Positions 1-7,669 of a stretch of DNA of 53,723 nt are shown one piece after another. The notes beneath the pieces were generated by a model. It searched no databases. It worked only from the letters and a program-made list of their open reading frames with translations, and was not told the DNA's origin. Source of the DNA: Bacteroidota bacterium (GTDB lineage: Bacteria > Bacteroidota > Bacteroidia > JABDFU01); NCBI GenBank assembly GCA_013286805.1, contig JABDEY010000006.1, forward strand, positions 1-53,723. The letters run 5' to 3'. The position numbers and the translations under genes were made by a program. The number at the start of each line of letters is the position of its first letter. The stretch's first letter is position 1.

Positions 1-282
1 CTAACTACAACTTTAACGCTGGCTGGAAATACGGCACTGGCTCAAAGTGCCACAGCCAGTAAAATAGCGGGATTTTATACCTGGCTAAAACCAGTGGTAA
101 CTGCAATTTTATTAATACTCACGCTGGTCTTTGCCGGCCGGCTCCTGTTCAAAATGGCATTTAAGCAACAGGAGGCAGGGATGGACCTGGCATGGTTTAT
201 TGTATTTCTGGCCTTTTGGGGTATGTGGGCCATGTTCGCAAGTGATATCCTCGCATTTTTTGGAATTACAGCATCCTTTTAA
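1..282 (+). CDS. traE: Conjugative transposon TraE-like (DUF4134/VirB2-like) small membrane protein, 5' truncated by window edge
   Basis: Frame 1 is open from base 1 to the TAA at 280-282: LTTTLTLAGNTALAQSATASKIAGFYTWLKPVVTAILLILTLVFAGRLLFKMAFKQQEAGMDLAWFIVFLAFWGMWAMFASDILAFFGITASF. It has a signal-like segment and two TM helices and sits immediately before TraF/TraG-like genes. Confidence 0.65.
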   Translation, partial: LTTTLTLAGNTALAQSATASKIAGFYTWLKPVVTAILLILTLVFAGRLLFKMAFKQQEAGMDLAWFIVFLAFWGMWAMFASDILAFFGITASF

Positions 283-553
283 AATTGAAAATACCGCGCT
301 AACAGTGAAAGTACCCCGCTCTATAACCAAGCCAAGCTATGTGTTTGGATTACCTCAAAGTGATTTCAGGTTGTTGTTGTCCTATTTTACGGGAACCTTT
401 ATTTTTAATAACCTGCTGCAGACCTTTGGTATTCCATTAAAATTATATGGCTGGCTTTTTATCGGCATTAGTACCTGGGGGCTGTTCCTGTATCTGAGGT
501 ATGGCGCCAAACAAAATCGTATGTATTTTTTCAACCAAAAAAAATTAACCTGA
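260..553 (+). CDS. traF: Conjugative transposon TraF-like (DUF4133) protein
   Basis: A probable TTG start at 260 overlaps the traE end (MELQHPFKIENTALTVKVPRSITKPSYVFGL...). Small two-TM protein between TraE-like and TraG-like genes, which is the canonical order. Confidence 0.6.
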   Translation: MELQHPFKIENTALTVKVPRSITKPSYVFGLPQSDFRLLLSYFTGTFIFNNLLQTFGIPLKLYGWLFIGISTWGLFLYLRYGAKQNRMYFFNQKKLT

Positions 554-707
554 ATAGTTACCGGTGATGCAATACCCTGAATTTTTAAGTATAAATACCT
601 AAACAAATCAGGTTCTTAAACCTAATTCTGTAAAGGGCCTTCGATTTATTTTTGTCCGGTAATTATAAAGTGTTTTTGCTCAATTCGTATAAAGTACAGG
701 TAGAAAT

Positions 708-3197
708 ATGATATTCAGGTTTAAAAGGGGAAAAGTAAAAGGTGAAAAATTCCTGAAAGAGGTCACACCCATTTTTGCAATTGAAAATGATGTGATTATT
801 CTGAAGGATGGAAGAGTGGCAGTAGGTTATCAGGTATATGGCTCATCATTCGAAAGCCTGCAGGCTAATCAGTACGAGCATTTTTGCAAAACCTTTGATC
901 GTGCATTCTGTGGTCTTCCGACCGATTATATTGTACAAAAGACAGATGTGTATGCAAATTGTTTCTTTCGGGAAGGCAGGGAGCCGGAAAACTTTAAGGA
1001 AAAGGGTTTTTTTGAAAGGGAATCAATCAATTATTTTTCAAACAGGCCGGTGTTAAAACAAACCAGCTATCTGTTTGTCATTAGCAATTCACTTAATAAC
1101 AGGAAGAGTACAACTTTTGCAAATACATTTCTGTGGGGCGATAAAGTTCAGTCCAGGGATTTTAAAAATATAGCTGAACGCATACGTGAGGCTGTAAGCA
1201 AGGGTAATTCATTTATGGAGAGCCTGAATGCCAGTGGGCAGATAAAATCAGCAAGACTAAATACAGCACAGATGAAGGCACTGGAATATCAGTTGCTGAA
1301 TTGTGAATTTAAAGATTCAGTAAATGCAGGTGTGGCACCTTATAAGAATATGTACAATGATTTGAGTGCATTTGTAATTGGCGAAAGAAAAATAAATGTG
1401 ACTTCCATGGAGCAGATGGGTGAAGAGATATTCTATTCAATTCCGAATGATTACGGACTGGATGCACCTTATATGTACCGCCTTGGAATTTACCTCCAGT
1501 TTCCGCATGTAACTGTTTGTAATTGGTGGAAAGAAGATACATTGATTCAATTAAAGAAACTGGATCGGCAACGAAACCAGCAGGCTGTTTTTTCAAAAGT
1601 GGGAGGTCAGAGTGCGGATATAAAACAGGAAGAGCTTTCAAATTATACAGCGCATGTGCGTGCGAATGATCTGAAATTTATTTCTGTTTCCATACAGGTG
1701 ATTACATTTCCAACAAGTGAAAGGGCAAGGGAAGAACAGCTTCAGTGCGTCAGGGATGCGATGAGGGCAACCTGTAATACAGAACCCTTGCTGGAGACAT
1801 TTGATAATGCATCTTCTTTTTTTTCCTGCCTGCCTGGAGGAGCTGCCCAGAATATACGATGGGTGTTAACAACAAATGAAATGGCTTCCTGTTTTGCAAA
1901 CTTTACGAATGAATTTATTAGTAAAAATCAGGGAGATTACATCTGTGATCGCTTCCGGAACCTTGTTTACCTCGATTTATTCGACAGAAGCCTTAACAAT
2001 CAAAATGCAATTTGCATTGGTCCTTCCGGTTCCGGAAAATCATTTACAATGGGCCATTTTATTGTTCAGCGTTATGAAAGAAAGGAAAGGCAGAACATCA
2101 TTGATGTAGGAGGGACCTACAGGAATATATTTGAAAATTTAGGTTCAAACGATTTGACTGGTGACGTCCGGTATTTTGAATACAATCCTGAAAATCCGAT
2201 TTCTTTCAATCCTTTTTTAATTGATAAAGATAAAGAAGGAAACTATTCTCTGTCGGATGACAAATCAGGTGTTTTATTAACCCTTTTATCCCTTTTGATA
2301 AAAGGAAAAGAGGGGAAATTCAGCCAGATAGAATGGCCTATTTTACAGCATTTCATAGAACTATATTATCAGCAGCTGAACCTAACGGATGAAGGTGTCA
2401 GGCCTTTGCCAAATTTGGAAAATTTCATTCTTTGGCTCAAAGAATATGTTGAAAATCATAAAGATAATCCGGCAGTAAAAATGCGAATTGACCGTATAAA
2501 TTATGCGGATCTGGGGTTTATTCTTGAACCATACATAACCGGCAAATACCGGAAACTTTTGAATTCTCCGGAGCTGCTGAATATTTCTGATTACCGGCTT
2601 GTTTGTTTTGACATGGCGAGGATTAAGGACGATAAAATCCTTTACCCGGTAATCTCCTTTTTATTGATAGAACTTATTCTGGATGTCATCAGGAAATATC
2701 CGGATGATAAAAAGCATTTTATGATGGATGAAGCCTGGTCAATGCTGAGCGAAAGTATGGGGGAATTCGTTGAGTATCTGTACCGGACGATACGGAAATG
2801 CAACGGTTCAATGACTATCATTACTCAGGGAATAGATGAACTTGAAACGATTATAGGAGCTACAATTAAAAGTAAATGTGAAACGAAAATAATTTTAAAT
2901 CATACGACGGACGCGGAGATCAAAAAAATGGGGATAGGGATGGGGCTGACAACGGCAGAAATGCAAAAAGTGGCGAGTATCCGGGTAAATAAGGAATGCC
3001 GTGAATTATTTATAAAACAGGGAGCTCACTCAAATGTTTTTGTTCTAGAAGTTCCTCCCCAGGAGCATGCAGTTCTTACCTCCAATCCGGTAGAACGCAA
3101 TCATTTGAATAAACTAAAATTCACCTATAAAAATCTGCAGTTTGCAATTAGGCAATGGGTGGAAGATAAAAACAAAGGAGTATTTGATGGAATATAA
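708..3197 (+). CDS. traG: TraG-family conjugation ATPase (VirB4-like)
   Basis: 829 aa with Walker A 'CIGPSGSGKSFTMGHF' and Walker B-like 'KKHFMMDEAW', N-terminal 'PIFAIENDVIILKDGRVAVGYQV' typical of Bacteroidetes TraG. Confidence 0.93.
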   Translation: MIFRFKRGKVKGEKFLKEVTPIFAIENDVIILKDGRVAVGYQVYGSSFESLQANQYEHFCKTFDRAFCGLPTDYIVQKTDVYANCFFREGREPENFKEKGFFERESINYFSNRPVLKQTSYLFVISNSLNNRKSTTFANTFLWGDKVQSRDFKNIAERIREAVSKGNSFMESLNASGQIKSARLNTAQMKALEYQLLNCEFKDSVNAGVAPYKNMYNDLSAFVIGERKINVTSMEQMGEEIFYSIPNDYGLDAPYMYRLGIYLQFPHVTVCNWWKEDTLIQLKKLDRQRNQQAVFSKVGGQSADIKQEELSNYTAHVRANDLKFISVSIQVITFPTSERAREEQLQCVRDAMRATCNTEPLLETFDNASSFFSCLPGGAAQNIRWVLTTNEMASCFANFTNEFISKNQGDYICDRFRNLVYLDLFDRSLNNQNAICIGPSGSGKSFTMGHFIVQRYERKERQNIIDVGGTYRNIFENLGSNDLTGDVRYFEYNPENPISFNPFLIDKDKEGNYSLSDDKSGVLLTLLSLLIKGKEGKFSQIEWPILQHFIELYYQQLNLTDEGVRPLPNLENFILWLKEYVENHKDNPAVKMRIDRINYADLGFILEPYITGKYRKLLNSPELLNISDYRLVCFDMARIKDDKILYPVISFLLIELILDVIRKYPDDKKHFMMDEAWSMLSESMGEFVEYLYRTIRKCNGSMTIITQGIDELETIIGATIKSKCETKIILNHTTDAEIKKMGIGMGLTTAEMQKVASIRVNKECRELFIKQGAHSNVFVLEVPPQEHAVLTSNPVERNHLNKLKFTYKNLQFAIRQWVEDKNKGVFDGI

Positions 3198-4212
3198 TTG
3201 TTCAGCAGCACTGGATCAGAGTGTAAATGAGTTCACTGCAAACTACGGTGTTACAGATGTGGCTAATATGTACAGTGCAGCTGTTTCAGTTGCTTCAGAT
3301 GTGAAGGCTGTTTGTCTACCGCTTGTAATGATTGCATTTACATTTGTTTTTCTTGGGCAGATGACGAAATGGGTCCTTGGAGAAAGAGAACTCAATATAC
3401 TGCGATTTGGAAGGTTTCTGATTTTACTGGTTTGCCTTGTGAATTATGAAGAGGTACTGGCTCAGGTAAACGGTATAATTGCCTATTTCGCAAATGCGGT
3501 TGGTCCTTCTCTTGGTAATTACAGTTCCGGAGCTTCACTTACCGACAAGGTAAATCAATTGCTGACCTATAATAAAAGCAAACAGGATTACAGTATCTGG
3601 AAGGATGGTCTTTCCAACTTATTGGATTGGCTGGTTGCAAATTGTTCACACCTGATCATTATTGTTTCAAGAGCAGTAATTTATTGCATACGGGAGTTAT
3701 ACATGATGTTTTTAATGGCAGTAGGACCTGTAGCCGTTTTGCTTTCAATGTTCCCTTTGTTTGAAAAAACTGCCGGACATTGGTTGAAAGCTTATCTAAG
3801 TGCAGGTTGCTGGGCTTTAACGATGGGTGTTTTGGACAGGCTTCTGAATGCTTACCTGGATCGCATGCTTGGTTCACACGACGGGCAGGGATTAATCGTT
3901 ATGAACATAGGCATTGCATTGATGTATCTCATGGTTCCATACATTACAAATAAGTACATAGGTGGGGTACACAGTCAGTTTATGGGAAAAATTTCCGGAG
4001 TGGCAACTGGGGTGGCAGGTGTTGGCAGGCGCATTGATAATGCGATGGGTGGTGTTGCATTTGCAATGAAGCGGAAGAATATAGAAACCGAAGAGGCTGG
4101 CATAATAGCCGGCATGAGAAATTCACCATTGGCACCCAAACCGCCTTCCTGGATATTTGGAATTTCTAAACAATCAGATGCACTTTACGATGGAGACAGC
4201 AGACTTTTTTAA
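3187..4212 (+). CDS. traJ: Conjugative transposon TraJ-like polytopic membrane protein (VirB6-like)
   Basis: Start ATG at 3187 (MEYNCSAALDQS...) overlaps the traG end; multiple TM helices; position after traG. Confidence 0.8.
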   Translation: MEYNCSAALDQSVNEFTANYGVTDVANMYSAAVSVASDVKAVCLPLVMIAFTFVFLGQMTKWVLGERELNILRFGRFLILLVCLVNYEEVLAQVNGIIAYFANAVGPSLGNYSSGASLTDKVNQLLTYNKSKQDYSIWKDGLSNLLDWLVANCSHLIIIVSRAVIYCIRELYMMFLMAVGPVAVLLSMFPLFEKTAGHWLKAYLSAGCWALTMGVLDRLLNAYLDRMLGSHDGQGLIVMNIGIALMYLMVPYITNKYIGGVHSQFMGKISGVATGVAGVGRRIDNAMGGVAFAMKRKNIETEEAGIIAGMRNSPLAPKPPSWIFGISKQSDALYDGDSRLF

Positions 4213-4834
4213 AACACTGAACAGATTCAAAATGCTGGCTATTGTGGCCATCCTGCTATCCGGAATGCTGACCTTGCTTTTTGCTGTATTATACATTGTG
4301 GAAAAAAATGTGAAGGAAGCAACAAGCTACATAGCTACAGACGCAGGAACATTTTTAATTAAAAGAAATGAGTTAAATATCCGACAGCCCTGGGAGGTGA
4401 AAAACCATACAAAACTTATTCTTGAACATTTATTTGAAAACGACAGTTATACGTATATCCCGAACCTGGAAGCAGCCTTGCACCTGATGGATAATATGAT
4501 CGGAATGAAAACGAGGGACATGTTAAGTAAATCAGGCCTTTATGATCTGCTCAGGAAGGAAAATGCCTATACAAAGATCTATTTTGATTCTGTTGTGGTG
4601 AAGGAAATGGTCCAACCCTATAAGGTTCATGCCTATTTTAAGCAAACGGTCATGTGGAGAGGGATGAACCAGCTGGTTCCTTACGGAGTGCTGTTAACTG
4701 TCAGTGAGGATTCAAGAAGCGAACAAAATCCATTTGGTTTACTTGTAAATCAGTTTGACCTGATAAAGTATACACCTGAGGTTTCAGAAAAGATCAAATT
4801 GCAACCCGATAGCCTGAAAGGGGAACGCAGATGA
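4190..4834 (+). CDS. traK: Conjugative transposon TraK-like protein (VirB8-like)
   Basis: METADFFKTLNRFKMLAIVAILLSGMLTLLFAV...: single N-terminal TM then a periplasmic domain; overlaps the traJ end; synteny. Confidence 0.8.
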   Translation: METADFFKTLNRFKMLAIVAILLSGMLTLLFAVLYIVEKNVKEATSYIATDAGTFLIKRNELNIRQPWEVKNHTKLILEHLFENDSYTYIPNLEAALHLMDNMIGMKTRDMLSKSGLYDLLRKENAYTKIYFDSVVVKEMVQPYKVHAYFKQTVMWRGMNQLVPYGVLLTVSEDSRSEQNPFGLLVNQFDLIKYTPEVSEKIKLQPDSLKGERR

Positions 4835-5652
4835 AACTTTGCCGGATTTCCTTTTTACTGATTTGGTTCAGGATAATGAATGCGCAACAAATGAACGATA
4901 AAGTGGATACCATCTATTGTACAGACAGTAATACAAGTTATGCAATTTTTAAAGACAGAGTTGAGCTGGTCGATATTGGGAACCCCGCTGATTATGCTTC
5001 TCAGATTGAGGATAACAGTGTTTTTGTGAAGTCTTTGAAACCCAATTCTCCGGCCTCTACCATGCTTGTTAAAACGGGCAAAGATTATTATTTCAGCGTA
5101 TTAAAGTACCAGGAAGAGAACAAAAAGTTTTTTTATGATTTTGCTGCTGTTGAAAATGACAAAATAAAGGGCAATGATAAGCCAACTTTAGTTTCCATGA
5201 GGGAGCTTGTTGAAAAAAAACTATCGCGGGTTGTTGCAGGGCGAAATGAACTTGAAACAATGGGTTTCATTACCACTTTCATCGAAGCTGAAGTAGGAGT
5301 GATCAGAAATGATAACCAGAACACTTACCTTAAAATTATTCTAAAAAACAAGAGCTCTATCCCTTACAGGCTTGATTTTATTTCATTTCAATATTACAGA
5401 CATATGAAAAAAGGTTTTGCGAAAAAAGCGAAGGCCTCCGGAATGGAAGTTTTCCCGGTTGTCAGTCCTGTTATTCCGGAAATTTCACCCTACTCCTGTA
5501 AACCGCTGGGTTATGCTATTCCTTCATTTGGATTAGCCGGGAAAGGCTATTTAATGATTTCTTTCCGGGAATCATCCGGAGACCGGGTATTAACAATTAA
5601 GGTAAAAGGTGCTGAAATTCAAAAAGCAAGTGTAATTGAAAATGGGAACTAA
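4831..5652 (+). CDS. traN: Conjugative transposon TraN-like (DUF4138) protein
   Basis: ATGA overlap with traK; secreted protein with VirB9-like pattern (TSYAIFKDRVELVDIGNPADYASQIEDNSVFVKSLKPNSPASTMLVKTGKDYYFSVLKY). Confidence 0.7.
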   Translation: MKLCRISFLLIWFRIMNAQQMNDKVDTIYCTDSNTSYAIFKDRVELVDIGNPADYASQIEDNSVFVKSLKPNSPASTMLVKTGKDYYFSVLKYQEENKKFFYDFAAVENDKIKGNDKPTLVSMRELVEKKLSRVVAGRNELETMGFITTFIEAEVGVIRNDNQNTYLKIILKNKSSIPYRLDFISFQYYRHMKKGFAKKAKASGMEVFPVVSPVIPEISPYSCKPLGYAIPSFGLAGKGYLMISFRESSGDRVLTIKVKGAEIQKASVIENGN

Positions 5653-6643
5653 GCTATTGGCAAAAAGTCTTGTTTGCTCCGGTGCAGGTTTATTGGCTGT
5701 ACTTATAGCCATCAGAATGGTTACGATTCAGAATACAGATCAATTAGTTGAAATAAAAAAAATGGATGGGATACAAATAGAGAACATGAAAATTCCTGAT
5801 AAGGAGAAGAAAACAACTCTACTTGACAATATGAAGCGGGAGGAAGAAAAAAAGAAAATGGGTCTGGATAATATGGAATACGTTCAGCTTGATTTTAGGA
5901 AACTAGCTTCACAAAGTCAAAATAACCCACCTCAACAAGCAGGTGATCTTCTATTTCCAAGGCATATTTCAATTCCCCAAATGCACCTGAAAAGGGATCT
6001 GATAGTACTTCCTTCAGCACGATCCTTAAAAACGGCTCAGGCAAAAATGCCTGCAACTATACAACCAGAACAAGCGGTAGAATTGAAACAAACAGAACAA
6101 CCTGTAGAATCAGTCGGAATGGTCACTCATCCCTTTGGAACAATAAAAAACACTGCTTCAACCGGAAAGAAACTTAATGAAGCTCTGAAGGATTATTACG
6201 CTGCCCAGGTATATGGAGATCAAAAATTATTGGCTAATACAGCAATGGTGGTTCGTAATATGGAAGATATGTACTATAATGAACTGCCACTTCCTAAAAA
6301 TTCACTCTTTTACGGAGTAGCTTCCTTTTCAGGAAACAGGGTCATTGTACATATTAATAAAGTGAGAACAAGTGCAGGGGAATTTCCTGTAAAGTACAAT
6401 ATTATGGACAATGACAGAATAGAAGGACTTTATTATCAGGCGCCTATAGATGAAGTTGCAGCGAGCACCGCGGATAATGCAAATTTGAATAACAATGTAA
6501 GCAGCAGCCTTTCTTATGGGAGTATGCTCAATAATGTTTCCAAAGGAGCTGTGACAAGTGCGAAACAACTGCTTCAAAAGGCAAGATCCTTAACCTTAGA
6601 GGAGGGCTACTCACTTTTTTTAATGCCTGTTAAAAAACAATAA
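5636..6643 (+). CDS. traM: Conjugative transposon TraM-like protein (VirB10-like)
   Basis: N-terminal TM, linker, and C-terminal 'LFYGVASFSGNRVIVHINKVRTSAGEFPVKYNIMDNDRIEGLYYQAP', typical of TraM; overlaps the traN-like end. Confidence 0.78.
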   Translation: MKMGTKLLAKSLVCSGAGLLAVLIAIRMVTIQNTDQLVEIKKMDGIQIENMKIPDKEKKTTLLDNMKREEEKKKMGLDNMEYVQLDFRKLASQSQNNPPQQAGDLLFPRHISIPQMHLKRDLIVLPSARSLKTAQAKMPATIQPEQAVELKQTEQPVESVGMVTHPFGTIKNTASTGKKLNEALKDYYAAQVYGDQKLLANTAMVVRNMEDMYYNELPLPKNSLFYGVASFSGNRVIVHINKVRTSAGEFPVKYNIMDNDRIEGLYYQAPIDEVAASTADNANLNNNVSSSLSYGSMLNNVSKGAVTSAKQLLQKARSLTLEEGYSLFLMPVKKQ

Positions 6644-6647
6644 ATAA

Positions 6648-7544
6648 ATGAAAAAGGTAACTATTACTGTTCTGATTTTTTCTTGCCTGAATGCTGCCGC
6701 ACAGGGGGTGCTGGCGGTTCCGGGACAAGCAACTATGATAGCCAACCAGGGAATTCAAATTAGTCAGCAGGCTACTGCTATAGCCAATGCAGTCCAGTTG
6801 CTTAAAACAACAGAGACCACTTATGCAACACTTCAGGCAGAGGGCCAGCAACTTGTTTATATAAAGAATTACATGCAAGAGGCCTCTGATAACCTGAAGA
6901 ATGTTGGGAGCATAAAAAATTTACAATTGAACCAGATTGAAAGCTTTTTGGATGGACTTCTTTGCCTAAAGGGAGGTAACCGCTACTACCAACTTTCATT
7001 TTTAAACATTGTCAACCTGATTACCGGAGCGCTTGGGAAATGTGATAACACAAATGTTTTTAACGCGACCTGGGCCGGAATGACAAAAAATCTGAACGAA
7101 CAGATGAGTGCAAGCAGTCAGAATCTGAATCAGTACGTTGCTCAGTTTAGTTCTCAGCAATCTATGATTGACCAAAACAATAAAGTCAATACCTCCCTGG
7201 ATACTGCCTATTCCGCCCAACAAGTAGGTAATAGCTACAATGAGCAAACAAAAGTCGAACTGGCACTGAAATACAAAGCAATGAGTGATGACTTGATGAA
7301 AATGTCACATGAACTTAACCAGGCATTAAACCTTGAAGGAACGGACGCAATCCAGGTAACAAAAGGAGAACGGCTTATGCTTTTGGCAAAAGCGATGGAC
7401 TACCAGATGAAAGCAATGGAATACGAAGAAAAATATGCCCAGCTATTAAATGAAGGAACAGCATTTAGTCAAAATGATAAATCGGAAATTGCCAATTATC
7501 AACGGGCAATGGGTATTCATGAAATGGTAATGTTCCGGCAATAG
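6648..7544 (+). CDS. Secreted alpha-helical TraI/VirB5-like (DUF4141/TrbJ-type) conjugation protein
   Basis: Signal peptide ('LIFSCLNAAAQG') followed by a coiled-coil-rich body; within the tra operon 4 bp after traM. Confidence 0.5.
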   Translation: MKKVTITVLIFSCLNAAAQGVLAVPGQATMIANQGIQISQQATAIANAVQLLKTTETTYATLQAEGQQLVYIKNYMQEASDNLKNVGSIKNLQLNQIESFLDGLLCLKGGNRYYQLSFLNIVNLITGALGKCDNTNVFNATWAGMTKNLNEQMSASSQNLNQYVAQFSSQQSMIDQNNKVNTSLDTAYSAQQVGNSYNEQTKVELALKYKAMSDDLMKMSHELNQALNLEGTDAIQVTKGERLMLLAKAMDYQMKAMEYEEKYAQLLNEGTAFSQNDKSEIANYQRAMGIHEMVMFRQ

Positions 7545-7546
7545 GT

Positions 7547-7644
7547 GGTAATCGGTAAACAGTAAACAGTAAACAGTAAACAGTAAATAGTAAACAGTAA
7601 ATAGTAAACAGTAAATAGTAAACAGTATATAGTAATCGGTAAAA
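7547..7644. repeat. Heptanucleotide tandem repeat, 14 units x 7 bp (consensus AGTAAAC/T)
   Basis: Units read directly: ggtaatc ggtaaac agtaaac agtaaac agtaaac agtaaat agtaaac agtaaat agtaaac agtaaat agtaaac agtatat agtaatc ggtaaaa. Confidence 0.97.
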
Positions 7645-7669
7645 ATTTAACGAAAAGAATACAAACAAT

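Noticed and set aside
131-553. 140-aa ORF from the ATG at 131
   Set aside because: Its first ~43 codons overlap traE out of frame; the recognisable TraF-like product fits a TTG start at 260.
7547-7644. Heptamer array considered as CRISPR or plasmid-type iterons
   Set aside because: Units are contiguous 7-mers with no spacers, and no replication initiator gene is visible nearby.
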